From the NCBI GenBank assembly GCA_010092775.1, contig JAADYZ010000275.1:1-7098 (forward strand): DNA of 7,098 nucleotides. The letters are read 5' to 3'. Source of the DNA: Chloroflexota bacterium. Its GTDB lineage: Bacteria; Chloroflexota; Anaerolineae; Aggregatilineales; UBA3940. A program made the translations under genes and the position numbers. A model generated the notes under the pieces. That model worked only from the letters and a program-made list of their open reading frames with translations. It was not told the DNA's origin and did not search any database. Within the stretch, counting starts at the first letter, position 1. Each line of letters starts with the position of its first letter. This document shows, one piece after another, positions 1 through 6,536 of the stretch.

Positions 1-336
1 CCTGTGAGGCGATTTAATGTATCCGATCTCGATTTAGACTGAGCATCATCCCGATTGACGGATGTTGAGAGTGAGCGCCGAGCCTGTGAAGACCTCCTGA
101 TGTCGCTGCCACAACAAGTAGCCAATCAAGACCACCAGGCACAAGAGACTGCCCTGTTCAATGAAGAAGAGGGGAGACAACCACCAGACCTTCTGAGGGC
201 ATCCTGCGTGACACAGGGCTGGATCCTAGCTGGTCACCGCAATTGGTCAACTTGTGATCCAGGGCGAATGATCCGTTGCTTCTCGATGTAGTACCTCCCC
301 TGCCCAAACGGACAGGTTCCAACCCACTACACGGTC
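1..336. other. Upstream region without a supported gene
   Basis: I see no convincing gene here. A 78-codon plus-strand frame from a TTG at 55 to 291 has no ribosome binding site and resembles no family I know. On the minus strand, roughly bases 55-200 can be read as a hydrophobic stretch followed by basic residues, weakly like the C-terminal end of an IS1634/IS4-type transposase. That reading has no start codon and stop codons lie just before it, so at best it is a decayed remnant. Confidence 0.4.
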
Positions 337-374
337 ATGGCGGCTGATATGTACTTCCGCCATACTGTAACAGT
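337..374 (+). promoter_or_regulatory. Two inverted repeats in the leader of the kinase gene
   Basis: ATGGCGG at 337-343 is mirrored exactly by CCGCCAT at 357-363 across a 13-base spacer. Immediately after it, ACTGTAACAGT at 364-374 is a perfect 5-bp inverted repeat around a central A. Both lie between 22 and 59 bases before the GTG start at 396, where an operator or leader hairpin would act. Because the protein they precede ends in a LuxR-type helix-turn-helix, autoregulation is possible. That is inference, and I cannot place a convincing -35/-10 pair. Confidence 0.4.
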
Positions 375-395
375 GGTATACGAAAGGAGCTACCT

Positions 396-2003
396 GTGAG
401 CCCTCCACCCCCCCTCATACAGAATCGCTACCGGCTGGCCGAACACCTTGGTAAGGGCGGGATGGCAACCGTCTACCGGGCAGTGGATACCACCCTTAAC
501 CGGGATGTTGCCATCAAACTTGTGGCGGCCACCCAGCACGACCCGCGCTTCATGCGAGAGGCACAAGCCACCGCCCAACTCAACCATCCGCACATCGTCA
601 CCCTATTCGACCTTGGCACCGACAGCGGATGGCATTACCTCATCCTTGAATATGTGGCCGGGATTGACCTCAAACAGCATCTTAGTCAGGGGCCCTTGCC
701 TCTCAGTGAAGTGCTTGCTATCGGGGCCCAATTGTCTGATGCATTAGCCTACGCCCATAGTCGTGGGTTTACTCATCGGGATATCAAGCCTGCCAACATC
801 TTGATGACACCTCACGGAGCCGCCAAACTGGCCGATTTCGGCTTGACACTATCTGCCGATGAGGAGCGCATCACCGCTGATGACCATATTGTTGGCACTT
901 TGCTCTATATGCCGCCCGAGGCTCTTACACAAGGCACCGTTGACCATCGCTCTGACCTGTACGCCTTGGGCGTGGTGCTTTACGAAATGCTGACCGGTTT
1001 TCCACCTTTCGCTGACTCCAACAGCTCCACCGCTGTGAGTAACATTCTGAATCACCCACCTCCGCCGCCGCAGGGCACCCACCTGCCTGATGCGGTTGAA
1101 GCTCTTATCATGCGTCTGCTAGCGAAGAATCCTACCGAGCGCTTTCACTCAGCCGCTGAAGTGCAGGAGACCCTAGTCCGTCTGCAAACCGGTGTGCACG
1201 ATGGCCGCCCACCCGCCAGCGACTCCATTGAAGCCGAGCGCCGCCGCATGGCGGTCTTGCTCAATGAAACCGTCATCACACAGATAGAGCTACTGCTCAC
1301 ACAAGCCCATGCCTTCCAACAGACAACCCGTGGTAGCGCTGCCAACGCCATTGCCGTGTTAGTAACGCTCGCACAGCAGGCCGCGCAAAGCGCCCGCGAC
1401 TTGGAAAGCCGTTTTGCGCCTGCCACCTTAGATACTCTCGGTTTAGAGCCCGCTCTTGAGGCCCTTGCTGCACAGGAGCAGCGCATGCGGGGCCTTGATG
1501 TGCGCCTAAGCGTGCAGCGCTTAGATGCACGTCTGCCTACTGATGTCGAGCTGGCTCTATACCGTACTGCACAGGATGTACTCGAACAGGCCGCCCGTGA
1601 GGGACACGCCTCACGAGTTTACATTCAGCTGCGTAAGCATGGGCACACTCTTACCTTTACGCTCAGTGATGATGGCCACACAGCCGAGCCCCATCCCCTA
1701 CCTACCATCACACAACGCGTCGAACGTATGGGGGCGACCCTGCTCCATACCACCAGCGAATACGGGGGCTTAGAGATCGCCATCACGCTAGACCTGGCCC
1801 CACCTCCTGAACTCAGTGAGCGCGAAACGGAGGTCCTTCAGTTGGTGGCATCTGGCATGACCAACAAAGCCATCGCCACCGAGCTGTATATCAGCCCGCG
1901 GACCGTCAAGTTTCATCTTGACAATGCCTTCAACAAGCTTGGCGTCAACACACGTACCGAGGCCGCTGTGCTTGCCGTGCAGTATGGGCTCATCGAGGGC
2001 TGA
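396..2003 (+). CDS. Ser/Thr protein kinase fused to a degenerate NarL-type histidine kinase core and a LuxR HTH
   Basis: A predicted soluble 535-residue signalling protein. Residues about 12-265 form a Hanks-type kinase: glycine loop GKGGMATV (19-26), VAIK with Lys41, helix-C Glu55, catalytic loop HRDIKPANIL (127-136, Asp129), DFG (147-149) and YMPPE (171-175), all key residues present. Residues about 279-467 follow the HisKA_3 plus HATPase pattern of NarX/DesK kinases, but the H-box reads ERRRMAVLLNETV with Asn290 where the phosphorylated His belongs. The N-box Asn is replaced (VLEQAAREG, 395-403), and only DDG (425-427) remains of the G1 box. Residues 473-533 are a GerE/LuxR helix-turn-helix (LSERETEVLQL, SPRTVKFHL). 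No membrane segment is visible. The GTG start is supported by AAAGGAG at 383-389, six bases upstream. The kinase is probably active, the histidine kinase part probably only a scaffold or ligand sensor, and the C-terminus DNA-binding. Target genes are unknown; the cpaF-like gene follows 98 bases on. Confidence 0.92.
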   Translation: MSPPPPLIQNRYRLAEHLGKGGMATVYRAVDTTLNRDVAIKLVAATQHDPRFMREAQATAQLNHPHIVTLFDLGTDSGWHYLILEYVAGIDLKQHLSQGPLPLSEVLAIGAQLSDALAYAHSRGFTHRDIKPANILMTPHGAAKLADFGLTLSADEERITADDHIVGTLLYMPPEALTQGTVDHRSDLYALGVVLYEMLTGFPPFADSNSSTAVSNILNHPPPPPQGTHLPDAVEALIMRLLAKNPTERFHSAAEVQETLVRLQTGVHDGRPPASDSIEAERRRMAVLLNETVITQIELLLTQAHAFQQTTRGSAANAIAVLVTLAQQAAQSARDLESRFAPATLDTLGLEPALEALAAQEQRMRGLDVRLSVQRLDARLPTDVELALYRTAQDVLEQAAREGHASRVYIQLRKHGHTLTFTLSDDGHTAEPHPLPTITQRVERMGATLLHTTSEYGGLEIAITLDLAPPPELSERETEVLQLVASGMTNKAIATELYISPRTVKFHLDNAFNKLGVNTRTEAAVLAVQYGLIEG

Positions 2004-2101
2004 CCACATGGACAGGCTGCATCCCACAAAACGGACGGTCATCACACGGCCCGGCTGTGGCAAACTAAGAACACAGTTAATGATGAAGGAGATACCCTAT
2101 C

Positions 2102-3151
2102 ATGACAGATTCCCTCCCCCTTGCACCGCTTGACCCCCTGCTTAAAGACCCTACCGTACTGGAGATTATGGTCAATGGCCCCGGCTCCGTCTATGTCGAC
2201 CGTGGCGGTCACATCACACAGGAGCAAGGCACCTTTGACGATGCGCAGAGCATCACGGACGTTGTTCAGTTCATCGCCGAGAGCTTCGGTCGCCACCTTG
2301 ATGAGAGCCACCCCATCCTTGATGTGCGTTTTGATGATGGGTCGCGCATGCACATCGTCATGCCACCAATCTCGCCCAATGGCCCGAGTTTTGTGATCCG
2401 CAAGGTCATGCACCAGCGTAAAACCTTGGATGAGTTAGTTGAGCTTAACGCTCTAACGCCCACCATGGCGACTTTTCTGGCCGCTGCCGCCCGAGGGCCT
2501 GTCTCGATGGTCGTTGCGGGTGGCAGTGGCAGCGGCAAAACCACAATGCTTGAGGCCATCATCCAACATATCCCACTGCGCGAGCGTCTACTGCTCATTG
2601 ACTCCACCTTTGATGTACAGGTCGACCATCATAACGTCACGCGGCTAGAAGCCCGCCCGCCTAACACTGATGGCCAAGGTGGCATCAGCCCTACCGACCT
2701 TGTGATTAGTGCGTTAAAGATGCGTCCAGATCGCATCATCCTCAATGAGATACGTGGGGGTGAGGCGCTGCACTTCCTGCAAGCACTCAACACCGGCCAT
2801 GATGGCAGCATGTTCTGCATACATGCGGCCAACCCACAGGACGTGATGGCTCGGTTCGAGACGCTGTGTATTATGGAGAATCCTGCCATTCCTGTACGGT
2901 CTATCCGCCAGCAAATGGGCACCGCCTTCGCCTTGATCGTGATGATGCGCATGGGTTTCGATGGTGTACGCCGCGTGACGCGCATCAGCGAGGTGACAGG
3001 CACGCAAGGCGACATCATCACCATGCAGGATATCTTCGTCCATGAGCAGGAAAGCGGCTTCAAGGCAACAGGTGTACTGCCCACCTTCCTCCCACGCCTG
3101 CACGCTATGGGCATTACGCGCTCACCTGAGTTGTTCGCTCCTGAGGGGTAG
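2102..3151 (+). CDS. CpaF/TadA-family secretion ATPase
   Basis: A 349-residue P-loop ATPase of the type II/IV secretion superfamily, CpaF/TadA branch, whose members form cytoplasmic hexamers that drive Tad/Flp pilus assembly or related secretion. An N-terminal domain (about 10-100) includes EIMVNGPGSVYVDRGG and the FVIRK that precedes the ATPase core. The core has Walker A GGSGSGKTT (140-148), an Asp-box region LLIDSTFDV (164-172, IDS where most relatives have IED), Walker B RIILNEIRGGEA with Glu216 (usually VGE, here LNE), and the His box TGHDGSMFCIHA (231-242). The N-terminal helical bundle of longer CpaF proteins is absent. The ATG start has AAGGAG at 2086-2091. The gene lies 98 bases after the kinase gene on the same strand with no obvious terminator between, so co-transcription and kinase control are plausible. 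No tadB, tadC, cpaB or pilin gene is in the window, so the substrate is unknown. Confidence 0.93.
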   Translation: MTDSLPLAPLDPLLKDPTVLEIMVNGPGSVYVDRGGHITQEQGTFDDAQSITDVVQFIAESFGRHLDESHPILDVRFDDGSRMHIVMPPISPNGPSFVIRKVMHQRKTLDELVELNALTPTMATFLAAAARGPVSMVVAGGSGSGKTTMLEAIIQHIPLRERLLLIDSTFDVQVDHHNVTRLEARPPNTDGQGGISPTDLVISALKMRPDRIILNEIRGGEALHFLQALNTGHDGSMFCIHAANPQDVMARFETLCIMENPAIPVRSIRQQMGTAFALIVMMRMGFDGVRRVTRISEVTGTQGDIITMQDIFVHEQESGFKATGVLPTFLPRLHAMGITRSPELFAPEG

Positions 3152-3243
3152 AGTCAAGCCATCATGCAACCCGCGGTGGTATGAATACGTTGGGCCTCAT
3201 CATGTTTGGAGCAGTAGATACATGTCGTCCCACACAATAGCTT

Positions 3244-3276
3244 TCCCAAAAGGGTCGGATTTCGGCCCTTTTGGGA
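3244..3276. repeat. Perfect 11-bp inverted repeat, strong hairpin
   Basis: TCCCAAAAGGG at 3244-3254 pairs perfectly with CCCTTTTGGGA at 3266-3276 around an 11-base loop. It lies about 93 bases after the stop of the cpaF-like gene and could end that transcript. No T-run follows on either strand, so it is not a textbook intrinsic terminator. Its right arm also takes part in the repeats that follow (GGGAGC at 3273-3278), so it may instead belong to the end of the transposon-like structure next to it. Confidence 0.6.
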
Positions 3277-3371
3277 GCCCTCGGTTCGCTTTCCTGTGAC
3301 GCTCCCGCGCCTAAGGGCGGGGCTTCTGAGCCACGCTTGCGGCAACACGCTACGTTCTGGCTCACGGACAC
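3273..3371 (-). mobile_element. Structured remnant resembling an IS200/IS605 (TnpB) right end
   Basis: Several short inverted repeats are packed here. GGGAGC (3273-3278) pairs with GCTCCC (3301-3306). A hairpin has arms CCC-G-CGCC (3304-3311) and GGCGGGG (3316-3322) around TAAG, with one bulged G. TGAGCCA (3327-3333) pairs with TGGCTCA (3358-3364). Read on the minus strand, the order GAAGCCCCGCCCTTAGGCG followed by GGGAGCGTCAC resembles the subterminal hairpin at the right end of IS200/IS605-type elements, which in TnpB elements is also the 3' part of the guide RNA. I see no TnpB zinc-finger or RuvC motif upstream, so only the end would be left. The repeats are seen directly; the family assignment is from memory of such ends and is uncertain. 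Confidence 0.35.
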
Positions 3372-3538
3372 GTCCTGCCCGGTACTGCAAATGTCGTTTG
3401 AGCCTATTCTGCTTCTGTACGACAGGCAGATTATTCCACACGCACCACGCGCCCAACATCCCCATACATCAATCTAGGGGCTTTGGGCGCACTTTGGTAA
3501 AAGAAACGTTTCGAGCTCAGCCCACCCACAGCCCTCTG

Positions 3539-3742
3539 TCACCGTAGTTTCGATGTCAACACTGCCAGCGTCAGCTTCTCGACCTGTGACACCCGCAACA
3601 GTTTGTTGAGCTTTCGCTCAGCGATGGCCAGCTGCCGACGCAGCAACAGGATCTCAAGGTCTTTGGCTTCGTCGCTCTCGCGACTTGCCTTGCCCCATTC
3701 CAAGAGCGCTGAGCGTATCACTTTTACCAGAAACCAGAGCAT
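3539..3742 (-). pseudogene. N-terminal fragment of an integrase-type (IS481/IS3-like) transposase
   Basis: A 67-codon frame begins with ATG at 3742 and ends at a TGA at 3539. It contains EAKDLEILLLRRQLAIAERK, the characteristic leucine- and arginine-rich N-terminal helix of rve/integrase-core transposases (typically ENLALRQQLAVLRR), followed by the 'sR.eKl.La.L..kl' segment. Full-length relatives are roughly 300-400 residues with a C-terminal DDE domain, which is missing here. No DDE motif follows the TGA on the minus strand. The upstream ribosome binding site is weak (GGGA). This is a truncated remnant, and I am fairly sure of the family but not of the IS subgroup. Confidence 0.65.
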
Positions 3743-4112
3743 GACATCCCGTTCTAGCCGGGCAAATTCAGATGCCTATTCTGCCAGAGCATACGCCACG
3801 GATCGGCCTATCAACAAACATGGATGGGGTTTTTGGACCCTAGAGGATAAAAAAAGGAAGCTTCATTTAGGAGGTTGGCTATGTGACGAAGACTTAAAGG
3901 AAAGGGACGGATCGTCATGAGCTAGCGAACATAATGCGGCAGTTGTGCGGAGCGAGATGCTTACCTCTGTTCTATCAGTGGGGGAGCTGATCTATGTGGA
4001 TCAAGAAAGAAAGAGAGGCTAGCCTGGCAAAGATAACCTCTGGTACTTTAGAATAGAAGAGGATAGCAAGGTCTTGTCAAGTACCCAATAGTCTGCCATA
4101 GGTCTTCGGTGG
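3743..4112. other. About 370 bases with no recognisable gene
   Basis: No frame here is long, has a good start and resembles a known family. An AGGAGG at 3870-3875 is followed within ten bases by ATG and GTG codons, but the ATG meets a stop at once and the GTG frame ends after four codons. Downstream frames are broken repeatedly, so a decayed gene on the plus strand is possible but unidentifiable. The A-rich run at 3848-3854 has no hairpin beside it. Confidence 0.4.
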
Positions 4113-5033
4113 CTATCCTGCCCATTGTTTCCACGCCTCTTGAAGCGGCAACCGATCGATCGGTCCTGGTCGCCCAGTTTTGCCGTCACGAACGACAAGG
4201 AGACGGCTGAGGATGCGCGCCTGATCCACAGGACTGTAGTCATCCCAGCCCGGAGGCAGCTCGCTGTAGTCAACTTCATCTCCGAAGAATAGCGCCTCAT
4301 AGGTCTGTTGATAGGGCTTATCAAAGTCGAAGTCCAACTGGTCCCCGTCATTGAGTGGGATGGGTACCGTGGGCAAGGCTTCATCGACGTGAATTGGATA
4401 GACGCGCCCGGCGGCCTGTAGCCAATCCGGCCGAGGATCGATAACAAGAATGCGGTATGCGCTGCTTCCTGCCTGCTCAGGATACGTCGGGACAGCTACA
4501 GTCGGCGATTGATGGTGGAGGTAGTCTAGCTCGACGAAGACTAAGCCGGCCTGCAGCAGTGCGGTCCGTTTGTCCCGGTAAGGGGAAAAGTGGCGCCCGC
4601 CCGGTTTGTTCGCTGGCGAAAGCAACTCTAGCCAAGCAACAGCATCTCCCCGAGCATCGCCTGGCGTCTTCTGATAAATGCCCACCGCACGGTAGGTCGC
4701 CAGATCTTCTTCGGTCAATTCAAGTAGCTCAGGAACCGATATCGCCAATCCACCACTTGAATGAATAAGCGAAGGGCTACGCTGAACGGGATCGTATATC
4801 ATGACGTCTGACTCAGGTAGGCGCGCTGGGCCTTCACGGCGGCGGATTTGAAGGGATTGCTCTGCCTGTGCGAGGTAGCCCAACTCTCGTAAATCCCGTT
4901 GCAAAAACCGGGTGAGATCCGAGATATGGTTGATATGAAAGTTGTCCCAACCACCTTCCATCTGAAGCCTGCTATGCAACAGCGGATTGACACCAAGAAA
5001 CTGATTCTTGACAAAGGTTGACAAACCCATCAT
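4113..5033 (-). CDS. DUF4058 family protein
   Basis: An intact 306-residue protein of unknown function matching the DUF4058 pattern along its length. The N-terminus has GVNPLLHSRLQMEGGWDNFH (14-33), equivalent to the usual 'FPGMDPYLE....W..FH'. Next come PESDVMIYD (73-81), WLELLSPANK (134-143), KRTALLQAGLVFVELDYL (155-172), RVYPIHVDEALPTVPIPL, and the closing YEALFFGDEVDYSELPP. No signal peptide or membrane segment is seen. The combination of Asp76, Glu136 and Lys143 in E-LLSP-NK resembles the 'EVLSPS' core of Uma2-type PD-(D/E)XK nucleases, so a nuclease-like fold is a reasonable inference, not a demonstrated function. Of the two adjacent ATGs (5033 and 5030), the first is taken; AGGA lies about ten bases before it. 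The gene stands alone between broken genes and looks under selection. Family assignment is firm, function unknown. Confidence 0.85.
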   Translation of the reverse strand: MMGLSTFVKNQFLGVNPLLHSRLQMEGGWDNFHINHISDLTRFLQRDLRELGYLAQAEQSLQIRRREGPARLPESDVMIYDPVQRSPSLIHSSGGLAISVPELLELTEEDLATYRAVGIYQKTPGDARGDAVAWLELLSPANKPGGRHFSPYRDKRTALLQAGLVFVELDYLHHQSPTVAVPTYPEQAGSSAYRILVIDPRPDWLQAAGRVYPIHVDEALPTVPIPLNDGDQLDFDFDKPYQQTYEALFFGDEVDYSELPPGWDDYSPVDQARILSRLLVVRDGKTGRPGPIDRLPLQEAWKQWAG

Positions 5034-5249
5034 ATCGTATCCTAGTCTTCATCATGCTTGCATTCATTATGATCTATTTCAGCATAGCATATCATGTGCC
5101 GAGGAGTATACCAGAGCGAGCTGCGTTCCGAATAGCACTCAGGAACTGGTCCGCCGTCCGCCGCAAATGGACTCATCGCCGTCAAAATCGGGGAGGGTGA
5201 CCTCGAGCGGATGAGATTCTTTAGGGTTACGGGTGCCTAAGCTAGGGGC

Positions 5250-5596
5250 TCAACAAAGTCGCGGGGCCAGTGCGCCTACCATGACAGTGTAGTGCTTGAG
5301 ATTGGGTGTATAGCGGGGGAGTTGGAGCCGGTGACTCACCGCGGCGATCAAAGCATCTGCCATCCCAACCCGATGGCTAAGCTGATACTTGAGTAGCTGT
5401 TGGACAGACCAATCGTGGACGGCTTGTTCGGCCGCCACCAGCTCAAAGCTCCTTAGCACGCTGACAGCACGCGCTTGGGACATGAAGGCCCAAGCGCCCC
5501 CTCCAAAACCTCCATCCAGACAACCGATGTGCCGCCTGGGTGCCCTTGTTTAGACAATTAGTCCAGGGCTGGTTGGTACCTGCGCAGGACATCCAC
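5250..5596 (-). pseudogene. Broken VapC-like PIN-domain toxin gene
   Basis: VapC proteins are PIN-domain ribonucleases, the toxins of VapBC modules. The open part (ATG-like start at 5483 to TGA at 5250) carries the C-terminal half of a PIN domain: LLKYQLSHRVGMADALIAA with the conserved acidic Asp, then LPRYTPNLKHY. Homology continues upstream in another minus-strand frame: DVLRRYQPALD, a TAA at 5558-5560 where a Trp codon is expected, LSKQGHPGG, then SVVWMEVLEGALG, with the frame changing near 5484-5490. The starting 'LLDTN' strand with the first catalytic Asp is missing beyond about 5596, where the sequence becomes a response regulator on the opposite strand. No VapB antitoxin gene is seen. 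With a stop, a frameshift and a lost N-terminus this cannot make a working toxin. Confidence 0.75.
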
Positions 5597-6022
5597 AGCC
5601 ACCGCCGTATCATGCAAGCCGACCCTGGCATGCGGATTTTGGTGCTCTCCAACATTCACGATCACGATAGCGTAAAGTCAATCCTTACAAATGGGGCAGC
5701 AGGATACATCCTCAAGGGCAACCTCACCCAGGATCTGATCCCCACGCTGCAGGCCGTGCATCAGGGAACAGGAGCATTTTCGACGGAGATCGTGCAGCAG
5801 CTTGCCACCATGACTCGGCCAGACAACCCCTACAACCTCACCGAGCGTGAGATCGATGTGCTCAAGGCCATGGCGCAGGGCTTCACCTTTAATGATGTGG
5901 CCGAACAACTGCATATCAGTGTATCGACCGTCAAATACCATATGGGAAATATTTAGGATAAGTTTGGGGTCATCACTCGTGTCGAGGCTTTGATTGTGGC
6001 TGCGAAGAGTAACATTATCTAG
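5597..6022 (+). pseudogene. NarL/FixJ-type response regulator remnant (truncated receiver plus LuxR HTH)
   Basis: About 140 codons match the second half of a NarL-family regulator, proteins of roughly 210 residues that bind DNA when their receiver is phosphorylated. The part from IMQADPGMRILVLSNIHDHD to GAAGYILKGN keeps the switch Ser and the conserved receiver Lys. A LuxR HTH follows (LTEREIDVLKAMAQG ... SVSTVKYHMGNI). The N-terminal half with the acidic pocket and phospho-accepting Asp is gone; homology starts at about 5597, directly against the broken PIN gene. A TAG at 5954-5956 interrupts the HTH where a Met codon is usual, and the same frame then continues as DKFGVITRVEALIVAAKSNII to a TAG at 6020-6022. 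There is no credible start codon or ribosome binding site. It is a pseudogene; the frame from a GTG at 5540 is accidental. Confidence 0.8.
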
Positions 6023-6178
6023 CCTGTGTGTACAGTGACCCAAAATGGTTGCCATTCTGACATAAGACAACGCTTAGGTTGAAAACTGCGCACCCTCGAA
6101 TAGAAGAGCGGCCGTTTTTACGTTGTGCCCGTATCATTTGTCACATTGTGGAGTATACGTCTTCCATAGGAGGCATTT

Positions 6179-6373
6179 TTAGCCTGTCATAGGGATATCT
6201 TGTACATTCCCAACGTATGGAGACCCACCCCCATGTTCTACGCACAGCGTCCGGGTCGTGTGCTGCTCGTTCTGGTAGCGCTTCCAGGTCGGGATGGCCG
6301 GTCGTTTGCCGATCAGCGGGATAACACACAGCCCGGCCTGCTGGTAGGCGCGGGCGGCGATGGCCGCCCGCAC
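6179..6373 (-). pseudogene. Fragment of a bifunctional primase/polymerase N-terminal domain
   Basis: The minus-strand frame contains AARAYQQAGLCVIPLIGKRP followed by AIPTWKRYQNE, the typical opening of Prim-Pol domains (AARRYLDAGW.VIPV....KRPALPSW..YQ), which occur in plasmid, phage and integrated-element replication proteins. After YQNE the expected 'hDPDAVRR' reading lies in another frame, and the original frame resumes around GGGSPYVGNVQDIPMTG, so two compensating frame changes appear to lie near 6250-6315. A stop at 6179 follows, and the catalytic Asp motifs of the domain are absent. A GTG at 6373 could serve as start, but the frame is open further upstream to a TAA near 6455 and no ribosome binding site stands out. 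It is a degraded relic of a mobile or replicative element. Confidence 0.6.
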
Positions 6374-6536
6374 CCGCTCTGGTGGGCAGGCTGGCTGCGC
6401 TAGATTGACCGCTTTGTGCCGGTGGTCAAACCTGCCCGGCGCGGTGTAAGTAACTTACGAAGTCAGCAGGATGGCGGTCTTCTCATCCCGGGAATGCCAC
6501 TAATTCCCTACCCGCGTGTCGTTTGGTTGGTAAGTG

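Noticed and set aside
1..200. Minus-strand hydrophobic stretch resembling an IS1634/IS4 transposase C-terminus
   Set aside because: Resemblance is only a hydrophobic helix followed by basic residues, with stop codons just before it; too weak to annotate.
55..291. 78-codon plus-strand frame starting at TTG
   Set aside because: No ribosome binding site, no recognisable family and unremarkable composition; probably chance.
3154..3465. 103-codon minus-strand frame with several cysteines, considered as a TnpB zinc finger
   Set aside because: The cysteines do not form the paired CxxC pattern of TnpB, and the frame runs through strong hairpins.
5009..5025. Tandem TTGACAAA copies looking like -35 boxes
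   Set aside because: They lie inside the intact DUF4058 coding region near its N-terminus, with no matching -10 boxes at proper spacing.
5145..5249. Open minus-strand frame continuing in phase after the PIN gene stop
   Set aside because: About 35 codons with no family resemblance and no start; likely coincidence.
6446..6458. GTAAG-TAA-CTTAC palindrome downstream of the NACHT-type gene
   Set aside because: Stem of only five A/T-rich pairs with no T-run; too weak for a terminator and no other role evident.
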